Shown in pieces: positions 20,129-28,765 of a stretch of DNA of 48,079 nucleotides. The position numbers and the translations under genes were made by a program. The stretch covers positions 1-48,079 of the forward strand of contig NZ_FNAF01000012.1 of the NCBI RefSeq assembly GCF_900101835.1, read 5' to 3'. The stretch's first letter is position 1. Every line of letters starts with the position of its first letter. The notes under the pieces are model-generated. The model was given only the letters and a program-made list of their open reading frames with translations, was not told the DNA's origin and made no database searches. Source of the DNA: Peptococcus niger (GTDB taxonomy: Bacteria; Bacillota; Peptococcia; Peptococcales; Peptococcaceae).

Positions 20129-22775
20129 AAAATATGTTTATTTATTTAAAGAAGGCTCCAAGGATATGCGCGCTCTTTTAGGCGGCAAGGGGGCCAATTT
20201 GGCAGAAATGACGCGAATCGGCTTACCGGTTCCCCAGGGGATGACCATTACCACAGAAGCCTGCAATGACTTTTTCAATCAGGGCAACCAATTGCCGGAA
20301 GGCTTGCTGGATGAGGTATGGAAAAATTTAAAGACGGTTGAAGAACAAACGGGCAAACTGTTTGGCGATGACAAAAACCCTTTATTGGTTTCTGTTCGGT
20401 CCGGTGCGGCCATCTCCATGCCCGGTATGATGGATACGGTTTTAAACCTTGGTTTAAACGATAAAACCGTTCAAGGCTTTGCGGCCTTAACAGAAGACGA
20501 ACGTTTTGCCTTAGACTGCTACCGTCGTTTTATTCAAATGTATGCGAACGTGGTTATGGGCATTGACGGGTACAAATTTGACCAGATTTTGGAACGGGTC
20601 AAAGAAGATCAGGGCGTTGATGTGGACTATAAATTAAACCCGGACCACTTGCGCACATTGATTGAAAAATATAAAGAATTGGTCAAGAAAGAAGCCGGCC
20701 AAGACTTCCCGCAAGAGCCTAAAGAACAACTGATTTTGGCCATTTCCGCGGTTTTTGAAAGCTGGGGCAACCCTCGGGCCATTGTTTATCGTCAAATCAA
20801 CCGCATTCCGGACGATATCGGTACCGCAGTTAACGTTCAATCGATGGTTTACGGGAACATGGGCAATACCTCCGGCACCGGGGTTGCATTTACCCGTAAC
20901 CCGGCAACCGGTGTCCGTGAATTATACGGTGAATATTTGATCAATGCCCAAGGCGAGGACGTGGTGGCCGGGATTCGTACCCCCCATCATATTTCTGAAC
21001 TGGATAAGGAATTGCCGCAAGCCTTTAAACAATTTACAGAAACCTGCTCGCTTTTGGAAAACCATTACAAAGACATGCAGGACATTGAATTTACCATTGA
21101 AAACGGGTCTCTCTTTATTTTGCAAACCCGTGACGCCAAGCGCACCACGCAAGCGGCTGTACGCTGTGCCGTTGAAATGGTTCAGGAAGGTTTTATCACA
21201 CGCGATGAAGCCATTGCACGGATTGATGCTTATCAGCTGGATCAACTCTTGCACCCCTCTATTGATCCGAAAGCCGACCTGGACGTTCTGACCAAAGGTC
21301 TGCCGGCCTCTCCCGGTGCTGCAGCCGGGGCCATTGTCTTTACGGCTGATGAAGCTGAAGAACGCGGTAAAAGCGGTGAAAAAGTCATCCTGGTGCGCAA
21401 CGAAACCACCCCGGATGATATTCACGGTATGGTCATGGCGCAAGGCGTTTTGACCAGCCGCGGTGGGATGACCTCCCATGCAGCAGTTGTGGCCCGTGGC
21501 ATGGGGACACCCTGCGTTTGCGGTTGTGACGGCATTAAGGTGGACTTGGACAAGAAGACCCTTAGCGTTGGCGATTTGACTTTGACAGATGGAGATATCA
21601 TTACCATTGACGGGTCTACCGGTAATGTGATCAAAGGGGAAGTGCCGGTTATTCCGCCGGTTATCAGCAGCTATTTCCAACAGATCCTCGACTGGTGTGC
21701 AGAAGTGGCTGAAGAAGGCGGCATGAACGTTCACGCCAATGCGGATACCCCTGCTGATGCCAGAAAGGCCTTGGAATTTGGCGCCAAAGGAATTGGCCTC
21801 TGCCGTACCGAGCACATGTTTATGCAAGTGGAACGGCTGCCGTATGTTCAGCAAATGATTTTAGCAGAGAACCTTGAAGAACGTCGGGCACCGCTGGAAC
21901 ATTTGCTGAAATTCCAGCAGGAAGACTTTGTCGGCATTTTGGATGCCATGGCCGGTCATCCGACGACCATTCGTCTCTTGGACCCGCCCTTGCATGAATT
22001 CCTGCCGAACATGGAAAAACTGATGTTGGAAATCAACGACATGAAACACACCGGGGCCGATGCAGGCGCTATTGAAGAAAAAGAGGTCCTCTTGCGCAAG
22101 GTGCGTGCCCTGCATGAGGCCAACCCCATGCTCGGACATCGTGGCTGCCGCCTGGGGGTTACCTATCCGGATGTCTACCGGATGCAAGCCAGAGCCATTT
22201 TAAATGCGACGGCACAATTGCTCAAAGAAGGCAAAGATATTCATGTTGAAATTGAAATTCCTTTGGTGATTGACCAAAAAGAAGTTGAAATTTTACGGGC
22301 TGAAATTGATGACGTGGCCAAGGCCGTCAGTGCGGAACAGGGCATTGAGATTCCCTACAAAGTCGGTGCCATGCTGGAATTGCCGCGGGCTTGCCTGGGC
22401 TGCGACAAGTTGACCGAGCACTGTGATTTCTTCACCTTCGGGACCAACGACTTAACACAAACGACCCTGGGCTTCAGCCGCGACGATGCGGAAGGGAAAT
22501 TCTTGCCGATTTATCTGGAAAAGAAAATCCTCAAAGAAAATCCCTTTGCTGTCCTGGATGACCATGTGGCCGAGTTGGTGGCCCTGGCTGTTCAAAAAGG
22601 CCGCGGTGTTAAACCGGGGATTTCATTCGGCATTTGCGGGGAACATGGTGGCGACCCGGCATCCGTGGCCAAATGTCACGAAGCCGGCCTGACCTTTGTC
22701 AGCTGCTCACCCTACCGTGTGCCAATCGCCATTGTCGCTGCGGCACAGGCACAAATTAAAGCGCCGCGCAAATAA
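20121..22775 (+). CDS. ppdK: Pyruvate, phosphate dikinase
   Basis: An 884-residue full-length PPDK, which interconverts pyruvate + ATP + Pi and PEP + AMP + PPi. The N-terminal ATP-grasp domain begins KKYVYLFKEGSKDMRALLGG. The swivelling domain holds the phospho-His in GGMTSHAAVVARGMGTPCV (H453) with the regulatory Thr451 two residues before it. The C-terminal PEP/pyruvate TIM barrel carries GLCRTEHMF, LGHRGCRLG and the catalytic Cys in ICGEHGGDP. The start is TTG at 20121, 8 bases after AGAGGGGA (20105-20112); an upstream ATG at 20043 lies within the regulator gene. In anaerobes the enzyme can run in glycolysis or gluconeogenesis; the neighbouring repressor hints at carbon-source control. Confidence 0.97.
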   Translation: MSKKYVYLFKEGSKDMRALLGGKGANLAEMTRIGLPVPQGMTITTEACNDFFNQGNQLPEGLLDEVWKNLKTVEEQTGKLFGDDKNPLLVSVRSGAAISMPGMMDTVLNLGLNDKTVQGFAALTEDERFALDCYRRFIQMYANVVMGIDGYKFDQILERVKEDQGVDVDYKLNPDHLRTLIEKYKELVKKEAGQDFPQEPKEQLILAISAVFESWGNPRAIVYRQINRIPDDIGTAVNVQSMVYGNMGNTSGTGVAFTRNPATGVRELYGEYLINAQGEDVVAGIRTPHHISELDKELPQAFKQFTETCSLLENHYKDMQDIEFTIENGSLFILQTRDAKRTTQAAVRCAVEMVQEGFITRDEAIARIDAYQLDQLLHPSIDPKADLDVLTKGLPASPGAAAGAIVFTADEAEERGKSGEKVILVRNETTPDDIHGMVMAQGVLTSRGGMTSHAAVVARGMGTPCVCGCDGIKVDLDKKTLSVGDLTLTDGDIITIDGSTGNVIKGEVPVIPPVISSYFQQILDWCAEVAEEGGMNVHANADTPADARKALEFGAKGIGLCRTEHMFMQVERLPYVQQMILAENLEERRAPLEHLLKFQQEDFVGILDAMAGHPTTIRLLDPPLHEFLPNMEKLMLEINDMKHTGADAGAIEEKEVLLRKVRALHEANPMLGHRGCRLGVTYPDVYRMQARAILNATAQLLKEGKDIHVEIEIPLVIDQKEVEILRAEIDDVAKAVSAEQGIEIPYKVGAMLELPRACLGCDKLTEHCDFFTFGTNDLTQTTLGFSRDDAEGKFLPIYLEKKILKENPFAVLDDHVAELVALAVQKGRGVKPGISFGICGEHGGDPASVAKCHEAGLTFVSCSPYRVPIAIVAAAQAQIKAPRK

Positions 22776-22785
22776 TTGTATATTG

Positions 22786-22821
22786 AACGCAACTGTGATT
22801 TCCGTCACAGTTGCGTTTTGG
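22786..22821 (+). terminator. Terminator after ppdK
   Basis: AACGCAACTGTGA and TCACAGTTGCGTT pair around TTTCCG, followed by TTT. Confidence 0.8.
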
Positions 22822-22847
22822 TATTGTCCTTGGAAAGAAGGTGACCC

Positions 22848-23891
22848 ATGAACATACGAGAAAACATTCTTTTTCAGGAAAAGGAAAATTTGTCGCCTTT
22901 GGCGGCTTGTGCAGCAGACAGCCTAGGGCGTGAACGGCCGGAGGCGGAAGATCCAATTCGCACGGCGTATATGCGGGACCGGGATCGGGTTATTCACTCC
23001 AAAGCCTTTCGACGGTTAAAGCATAAAACCCAAGTCTTTATTTCTCCGGGAAGCGATCATTACCGCACGCGGCTGACCCATACGCTGGAAGTGAATCAAA
23101 TCGCTAAAACCATCGGTCGGGCTTTAAATTTGAACCTGGACCTCATTGAAGCCATTGCGCTGGCCCATGATGTTGGTCATACGCCGTTTGCCCATTGCGG
23201 GGAGGAAGTTTTAAACCGCCGCATAAAAACAGGCTTTAAGCACAATGAAAACAGCCTGCGCGTTTTAAAACGCATAGAGGCACACGGTGACCGCCGGGGT
23301 CTAAACCTTACTCAGGAAGTTTTAGACGGGGTGCTGCACCACAGTGGCTTTTCAGCTGCCGGAGAGGCGATGACTCTGGAAGGGCAAATTATCCGTTTTG
23401 CGGATAAAATTGCCTATGTGCAACACGATATTGACGATACCGTCCGGGCAGGCTTGTTAAGCGAGGCCGACCTGCCTGACGCCTATACCAATGTATTGGG
23501 GCACAGCCTGTCGGAACGGCTGACTACCCTAGTGGAAGACCTGGTCCAAGAGGGCTTACACTTGGATTTTAGGCCGGATGGCGGATTGCCAAAGCTTTCA
23601 TTCAGTGAGCCTGTTCATCGGGCGCTTACCGGGCTGCGGGCTTTTTTGTTCAAGGCGGTCTATACCGGTGACGTTTGCCAAAAAGAAAGGGAGAGGGCCA
23701 GCTTTGTGGTGGATTTTCTCTTCTCCTATTATATGAAGCATCCGGAAAAGATGCCCACCTTTTACCAGCAGCTGGCGGCCTTGGATGGCCGGGAGCAAGG
23801 GGTGGCCGATTATATTTCCGGTATGACGGATAATTTTTGCATTGCGCTTTTCAAGGATCTGACCTTGCCGCGTTCTTTTATCGGCCTCTAG
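22848..23891 (+). CDS. dGTPase-like dNTP triphosphohydrolase
   Basis: A 347-residue HD-domain protein related to Dgt, which hydrolyses dNTPs to nucleosides and tripolyphosphate. The metal site is visible: His in YRTRLTHTLEVNQIAKTIG, the HD pair in ALAHDVGHTPFAHCGE, and a late Asp in RFADKIAYVQHDIDD. FKHNENSLRVLKRIE is typical of the bacterial type 2 subgroup. GAAGGTGA precedes the ATG. It sits between ppdK and the dnaG-rpoD operon, a common location in clostridia, and may help to keep dNTP pools in check. Confidence 0.92.
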   Translation: MNIRENILFQEKENLSPLAACAADSLGRERPEAEDPIRTAYMRDRDRVIHSKAFRRLKHKTQVFISPGSDHYRTRLTHTLEVNQIAKTIGRALNLNLDLIEAIALAHDVGHTPFAHCGEEVLNRRIKTGFKHNENSLRVLKRIEAHGDRRGLNLTQEVLDGVLHHSGFSAAGEAMTLEGQIIRFADKIAYVQHDIDDTVRAGLLSEADLPDAYTNVLGHSLSERLTTLVEDLVQEGLHLDFRPDGGLPKLSFSEPVHRALTGLRAFLFKAVYTGDVCQKERERASFVVDFLFSYYMKHPEKMPTFYQQLAALDGREQGVADYISGMTDNFCIALFKDLTLPRSFIGL

Positions 23892-23900
23892 CGGAAACAG

Positions 23901-23929
23901 TTGTGAAAACCTAAAATGTATGCTAAAAT
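23901..23929 (+). promoter_or_regulatory. Promoter of the dnaG-rpoD operon
   Basis: -35 TTGTGA (23901-23906), 17-base spacer, -10 TAAAAT (23924-23929). The start site would be near 23936, giving a leader of about 90 bases before dnaG. Confidence 0.65.
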
Positions 23930-23965
23930 AATACTTTACCAATGATAAAGGTGAAGTGGATAACT

Positions 23966-23996
23966 TCTCCGGAGGCCTGTCCTGCGGAGATTTTTT
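23966..23996 (+). promoter_or_regulatory. Terminator-like hairpin in the dnaG leader (possible attenuator)
   Basis: TCTCCG pairs with CGGAGA, with an inner AGG/CCT pair around CCTGT, and six T follow directly (23991-23996). It lies between the promoter and the dnaG start, so any termination here would lower dnaG and rpoD expression. Confidence 0.5.
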
Positions 23997-24025
23997 CACG
24001 GCAAAAACCGAGAGGGGGACTCATC

Positions 24026-25837
24026 GTGTCGGAGAATCGGGGACTGATTCCCCAGGAAATCATTGATGAAGTCAGTGAGCGCGTTGATATTGTGGCGCTT
24101 ATTTCTCGTTATGTATCCTTAAAACGCAGCGGTGCCAATTTTACGGGCCTTTGTCCCTTTCATAATGAAAAGACGCCTTCTTTTTCGGTGTCCCCCCAAA
24201 AACGGATTTTTCATTGCTTCGGATGTGGGGCCGGGGGGAATGCCTTCAAATTCTTGATGGAAATGGAGCACCTTAGTTTTCCACAGGCGGTGCGACGCTT
24301 GGCCAAGGAAACCGGTGTCGCGGTTCCGGAGCCTGACATGAGTCCGGAAAAGAAAGCGGCCTTGCGCCAACGCAAACGTTTGGAAGAAGTCAATGAAAAA
24401 GCCTGTCGCTTCTATCGGTCGGTTTTGGCCGATGGCCGGTCGCCGGTCATCCGCGATTATTTAACAGGCCGCGGCGTTCAAGGGGCCATTGAGGAGCGGT
24501 TTGAATTGGGCGCTTGCTTGCCCGGCTGGGACCATATGACCCGTGCGCTACAGCGTCAGGGGGTCAGCGCCGATGAGTTGATCCAGCTCGGCTTAAGCGG
24601 GCGCAGCGCGAAAACAGGAAACTTGTATGACCGCTTTCGCGATCGGTTGATCTTTCCAATTCGCAATGCCCAGGGTCACGTTGTCGCTTTTGGCGGGCGC
24701 ATTTTGGAAAAAGATGCGGCGCCTCAAAAGTACCTGAATTCTCCAGAAACTTCCCTCTACCATAAGGGCTCAGAATTATATGGGCTGTATCTGGCGAAAG
24801 ATGCCATCCGGGATAAGGACCGGGTTGTGGTGGTGGAAGGCTATATGGATGTCCTGGCCTGCCATCAAAACGGCATTGACAATGCGGTGGCTCCCTTAGG
24901 CACAGCGCTGACCGATGCGCAAATCAAGCGGCTGCTGAGGTACACCTATCAGTTCGTAACCGCCTTTGACGGCGATGCAGCGGGCATTCGTGCCACCCTA
25001 AAAAGCATTGAGCGGATTGAAACACTTGGCGGACGGGTTCGCGTGCTGCGTTTTCCAAAGGGTCAGGATCCGGATGAATTTTTAGCGGCGCAAGGGAAGG
25101 CAGCCTTTGAAGCCCTTGTGGAAACGGCGCCGGAAGGCTTGTCCTTCCGCTTGCAGGCCTTGGCGGACCAGGCCGATTTATCGCGTATTGAAGTGCAGAT
25201 GCATCTATTGGCGGAAATTTTGCCAACTGTGGACCACTATCGGACGCCGGCAGAAAAAGACCACGCTTTTCGCATCATTGCAGACTTTTTAGACTTATCC
25301 GAGCAAGTGGTGAAAGAAGAGTACCGCTATAGCCATCGGTATCAACGTCGGCGGCCTTCTGAACCGGAAGAGGCGCTGCCAGATGAACTGCCTAAACCGG
25401 TTATCACAGGTCGTGAATGGCTGCTTTTGGCTTATTTGGTGGATAATCCGAAAAATTTTTCATCTGTGGCTTCTTGTGGAGATGCTTCTTTGTTTGATAA
25501 TGACGCAAAAAGTTTATATCAAACATTGAGAGCAGGATATGAAAAATACGGACAAGTGTCGGTCGGCGCTCTTGACGCCCGGTTTTCCGAAGGCTTGGCG
25601 AATGCCTTGGCCTATCTTGAGGCACATATCCCGTCGGAGAAAAAAGACCGACACTTTAATCAATTGCTGACAGAGCAGAGATTAGCTGACTTGGAAGCAC
25701 AATATGCAAGGGGGCTGCAGGCATTAAACCGTTGTCCGGATGGGGACGATGACTGTACGCGTGAAATATTGGATCAGCTGGAGGCGTTGCTGATTGAGAA
25801 AAAATTATTGGAAGATGGGCCGAGAAGGGAGACCTAG
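24026..25837 (+). CDS. dnaG: DNA primase
   Basis: A 603-residue primase that makes RNA primers at the replication fork. The N-terminal zinc-binding domain is CPFHNEKTPSFSVSPQKR followed by IFHCFGCGAGG (C-x2-H ... C-x2-C). The TOPRIM domain has VVVVEGYMDVLACHQNG and FDGDAAG. The less conserved C-terminal third would bind the replicative helicase. The start is GTG at 24026, with AGAGGGGG about 8 bases upstream; a frame-open extension to ATG 23942 crosses the leader hairpin and is rejected. It ends 3 bases before rpoD. Confidence 0.96.
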   Translation: MSENRGLIPQEIIDEVSERVDIVALISRYVSLKRSGANFTGLCPFHNEKTPSFSVSPQKRIFHCFGCGAGGNAFKFLMEMEHLSFPQAVRRLAKETGVAVPEPDMSPEKKAALRQRKRLEEVNEKACRFYRSVLADGRSPVIRDYLTGRGVQGAIEERFELGACLPGWDHMTRALQRQGVSADELIQLGLSGRSAKTGNLYDRFRDRLIFPIRNAQGHVVAFGGRILEKDAAPQKYLNSPETSLYHKGSELYGLYLAKDAIRDKDRVVVVEGYMDVLACHQNGIDNAVAPLGTALTDAQIKRLLRYTYQFVTAFDGDAAGIRATLKSIERIETLGGRVRVLRFPKGQDPDEFLAAQGKAAFEALVETAPEGLSFRLQALADQADLSRIEVQMHLLAEILPTVDHYRTPAEKDHAFRIIADFLDLSEQVVKEEYRYSHRYQRRRPSEPEEALPDELPKPVITGREWLLLAYLVDNPKNFSSVASCGDASLFDNDAKSLYQTLRAGYEKYGQVSVGALDARFSEGLANALAYLEAHIPSEKKDRHFNQLLTEQRLADLEAQYARGLQALNRCPDGDDDCTREILDQLEALLIEKKLLEDGPRRET

Positions 25838-25840
25838 TTT

Positions 25841-26974
25841 ATGCCGGATGTAAAAAAGGAACGCAAAAATACCGATAAAATAAGTGATGCGATTTCCAAA
25901 CTTTTGGCGCTCGGTCAGAAAAAAGGTGAACTCACTTACGAGGAAATCGGAGACGCTTTAGAAAAGATGGAGCTGTCTACGGAAGAAATGGACATGCTCT
26001 TTGAACAGCTTAATCAATTTGGCGTGGATCTTAAAGATGGCGAGGAGATGGAGCATCCGGATGAAGAGCCGGACGCAGCTGCCCTTGAAGACGAAGAGAA
26101 AGAATCCAAGGAAGTTGAGATTGATTTAAGCGTTCCGGATGATGTGGGTATTGATGACCCGGTACGGATGTATTTAAAAGAAATAGGCCGGGTTCCCTTG
26201 TTGCGGGCTGAAGAAGAGGTTGAACTGGCCAAACGCATGCAGGATGGTGATGTGACCGCTAAAAATGAACTGGCGGAAGCAAATTTGCGGTTGGTGGTCA
26301 GCATTGCCAAGCGGTATGTCGGGCGCGGGATGCTCTTTTTGGACCTGATCCAGGAGGGAAATCTGGGGCTTTTAAAGGCCGTTGAAAAATTTGACTACAC
26401 CAAGGGCTTTAAGTTTAGCACCTATGCCACTTGGTGGATTCGTCAGGCCATCACTCGGGCCATTGCTGACCAGGCACGGACCATTCGCATTCCGGTGCAC
26501 ATGGTTGAAACCATCAATAAGCTGGTGCGGGTATCGCGCCAATTGCTGCAAGAGTTGGGGACAGATCCCACGCCGGAACAAATCGGGAAAATTATGGAAT
26601 TAACGCCTGAACGCGTTCGTGAAATTCAAAAAGTGGCTCAGGAACCGGTTTCCCTTGAAACCCCAATCGGTGAAGAAGAAGATAGCCACCTGGGTGATTT
26701 CATAGAAGATGAAGAGGCGCAGGCCCCTGATGAAGCTGCCAGTTATATATTGCTTAAAGAGCAGCTGGAAGAAGTTCTGGAAACCTTAACACCACGTGAA
26801 GAAAAAGTTCTGCGGCTGCGTTTTGGTTTGAACGATGGCCGTTCGCGCACCTTAGAAGAAGTGGGCCAGGAATTTGGCGTGACCCGTGAGCGTATTCGCC
26901 AAATTGAGGCCAAAGCCTTGCGCAAACTACGGCATCCCAGTCGTAGCCGTAAGTTAAAGGATTACCTTGACTAG
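25841..26974 (+). CDS. rpoD: RNA polymerase primary sigma factor (sigma-70/SigA)
   Basis: A 377-residue vegetative sigma factor. Region 1.1 (about 1-85) is acidic; region 1.2 is [16 protein letters not shown]; region 2 includes [20 protein letters not shown] and [17 protein letters not shown] (DNA melting and -10 binding); region 3 includes [14 protein letters not shown] and [11 protein letters not shown]; region 4.2 is [20 protein letters not shown] (-35 binding). AGAAGGGAGA precedes the ATG. The dnaG-rpoD pairing is the classic macromolecular synthesis operon without rpsU. The final codons contain a -35 box for the next tRNA. Confidence 0.97.
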   Translation: MPDVKKERKNTDKISDAISKLLALGQKKGELTYEEIGDALEKMELSTEEMDMLFEQLNQFGVDLKDGEEMEHPDEEPDAAALEDEEKESKEVEIDLSVPDDVGIDDPVRMYLKEIGRVPLLRAEEEVELAKRMQDGDVTAKNELAEANLRLVVSIAKRYVGRGMLFLDLIQEGNLGLLKAVEKFDYTKGFKFSTYATWWIRQAITRAIADQARTIRIPVHMVETINKLVRVSRQLLQELGTDPTPEQIGKIMELTPERVREIQKVAQEPVSLETPIGEEEDSHLGDFIEDEEAQAPDEAASYILLKEQLEEVLETLTPREEKVLRLRFGLNDGRSRTLEEVGQEFGVTRERIRQIEAKALRKLRHPSRSRKLKDYLD

Positions 26975-26995
26975 TATCTTTAGACTTGTTATAAT
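26967..26995 (+). promoter_or_regulatory. tRNA promoter overlapping the rpoD stop codon
   Basis: -35 TTGACT (26967-26972) contains the last rpoD codons and stop, then a 17-base spacer and -10 TATAAT (26990-26995). A small CGGGG/CCCCG hairpin (about 27010-27024) lies in the tRNA 5' leader. Confidence 0.75.
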
Positions 26996-27030
26996 TTTTA
27001 TTGCATTTGCGGGGCCAGTCCCCGTAATAC

Positions 27031-27102
27031 GGGCCTATAGCTCAGCGGCAGAGCATCCGGCTCATAACCGGGCGGTCCCTGGTTCGATGCCAGGTGGGCC
27101 CA
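27031..27102 (+). tRNA. tRNA with CAT anticodon (elongator Met or Ile2)
   Basis: Acceptor GGGCCTA/TGGGCCC, anticodon stem TCCGG/CCGGG around CTCATAA, T arm CCTGG-TTCGATG-CCAGG, discriminator A. The paired G1-C72 excludes initiator tRNA. I cannot distinguish elongator Met from the lysidine-modified Ile2 with certainty. No CCA is encoded. Confidence 0.9.
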
Positions 27103-27109
27103 TGATAAG

Positions 27110-27141
27110 GGTGTTTCAGTTTACTGAAACACCTCTTTTTT
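27110..27141 (+). terminator. Terminator after the CAT tRNA
   Basis: GGTGTTTCAGT/ACTGAAACACC, an 11-base perfect stem with a TT loop, then TCTTTTTT. Confidence 0.9.
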
Positions 27142-27154
27142 ATAGGAGGCATTT

Positions 27155-27595
27155 ATGCAATTATCCAATCCATCTGAAATGCGCGCAGTGGCACAAGATT
27201 TGGCCGCAGTTTTGCGGCCCGGCGATGTTATCTTGCTCAAGGGTGACCTGGGCGCCGGGAAAACCACCTGGACCCAGGGCTTGGCTAAGGGCTTAGGTGT
27301 CATAGAAGAGGTCACTAGCCCTACGTTTGTTATTATTTCAGAATATCACAGCGGGCGTCTGCCCCTATATCATATTGACGCTTATCGGCTAGAAGATCCG
27401 GCAGAGGCTGAAAATTTGGGCCTTCCTGAGCTCTTTGAAGGAGACGGGGTGACGGTGGTTGAATGGCCGGAGCGCTTGGAAGGCTACTTGCCGGAAGACG
27501 CCCTAATCCTGACCCTAAGCTATTGCGGTGCAGGGCGTGAGCTGACTTACCAGGTACAGGGCCATGCGGATATTTTGCAAAGGAGGGACAAGTGA
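27155..27595 (+). CDS. tsaE: tRNA t6A biosynthesis ATPase TsaE
   Basis: A 146-residue P-loop ATPase with Walker A GDLGAGKTTWTQGLAKGLG and the family VTSPTFVIISEYHSG and HIDAYRLEDPAEAENLGL motifs. It works with TsaB and TsaD to form threonylcarbamoyl-adenosine at position 37 of ANN-decoding tRNAs. TATAGGAGG leads to the ATG. It is the first gene of tsaE-tsaB-rimI-tsaD and overlaps tsaB by 4 bases. Confidence 0.95.
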   Translation: MQLSNPSEMRAVAQDLAAVLRPGDVILLKGDLGAGKTTWTQGLAKGLGVIEEVTSPTFVIISEYHSGRLPLYHIDAYRLEDPAEAENLGLPELFEGDGVTVVEWPERLEGYLPEDALILTLSYCGAGRELTYQVQGHADILQRRDK

Positions 27596-28311
27596 TGCGA
27601 ATTTTGGCGCTGGACGCGGCTGTTAATACAGCATCTGTGGCGGTTTTGGCCGCTGGGAAAATTTGCGCGGAAGTCACCCTCAACACCGGTTTGACCCACT
27701 CGGAACAGTTGATGCCTATGGTTGACCGGGCCTTGACCCTGAGTGGTATTGATATTGCGGAAATCGAAGGCCTTGCAGCCACCTGTGGGCCGGGCTCCTT
27801 TACCGGGCTGCGGATCGGATTGGCAACGGCAAAGGGCTTGGCCCAAGGGCTGCAGGTGCCCATTGTCGTTAAGACCACGCTGGATGTTTTAGCGGCCGGC
27901 CAGGTTCCCCACATGGGCATCATTTGCCCAATTTTAAATGCCCGCCGGAAGGAAGTTTATACCTGTGTCTACAAGGCTGACGGCGACCGCATCTATCGCC
28001 AATCGCAACCGCAAGCAGTTGCCTTAAGTGAATTGCTGGCAGGCTTATTTGAAGCGCCGAATGTTCTTTTTTGCGGGGACGGCGTCGATGTTTATGCGGA
28101 AGCAATTACCGCTCAATGGACCGGAAAGCCCTTGTTTGCCCAAGGACTAAACCGGTATGTTCGTGCCGGCGTTTTGGCGGAACTGGCCGAAGCAGATCTA
28201 AAGGTGGGTAAGGGCAAGAGCTATTTGACGGTTGAACCGTATTATCTGCGACAATCAGAGGCCGTCTTAAACTGGGAAAAATCTCATCCAGGCGAGTGCC
28301 TGTATGATTGA
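27592..28311 (+). CDS. tsaB: tRNA t6A biosynthesis protein TsaB
   Basis: A 239-residue ASKHA-fold protein that dimerises with TsaD and regulates it. Motifs: [34 protein letters not shown] and [20 protein letters not shown]. It lacks the TsaD metal-binding HxEGH, as expected for TsaB. The ATG overlaps the tsaE stop (GTGATG). Confidence 0.95.
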
Positions 28312-28765
28312 CCTACGCATTTGCACTGACCAGGACGGACCGGTTTTGGCAGAAATAGAGGCGCAAACCTTTGTCCAGCCATGGGGGTCTGCCAGTCTTG
28401 GCCCAGCCTTAGCGGCAGAAGACAGCCATTTGGCGCTGGCCGCCTATGATGGGGACCAGCCCGTTGGTTATGTTCTTTTTCAGTATGTATTGGATGAGGG
28501 CGAGTTGTGGCGCTTGGCCGTTTTGCCGGACTACAGGCAAAACGGTTATGGTGAGGCCTTGCTGAAAGCTGGTATGGCGCAGCTTTATCAGCAAGGCGTT
28601 CTGAAATTTTTTTTGGAAGTGGCTGCAACAAATGCTGCTGCGGTTGGCTTGTATGAAAAAAATGGTTTTGTACGCCGGTCTGTGCGGAAAAAATATTACG
28701 GCGATGTGGACGCCTATATCTATGAACGGGAGATGCAAGATGAGTATGACGATATTAGCCGTTGA
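28304..28765 (+). CDS. rimI: Ribosomal protein alanine N-acetyltransferase RimI
   Basis: A 153-residue GNAT protein with [20 protein letters not shown] as acetyl-CoA motif A and [20 protein letters not shown] as motif B, followed by the RimI-like YY segment. RimI acetylates the N-terminus of ribosomal protein S18 and is almost always found between tsaB and tsaD, as here. It overlaps tsaB by 8 bases. Confidence 0.92.

Noticed and set aside
20922-21854. Long antisense open frame (310 codons) opposite ppdK
   Set aside because: It mirrors the strongly conserved ppdK codons, has no recognisable domain and no ribosome site, and is a by-product of ppdK codon use.
27333-27923. Minus-strand open frame opposite tsaE and tsaB
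   Set aside because: Both plus-strand genes are unmistakable, and the antisense frame shows no domain or initiation signal.
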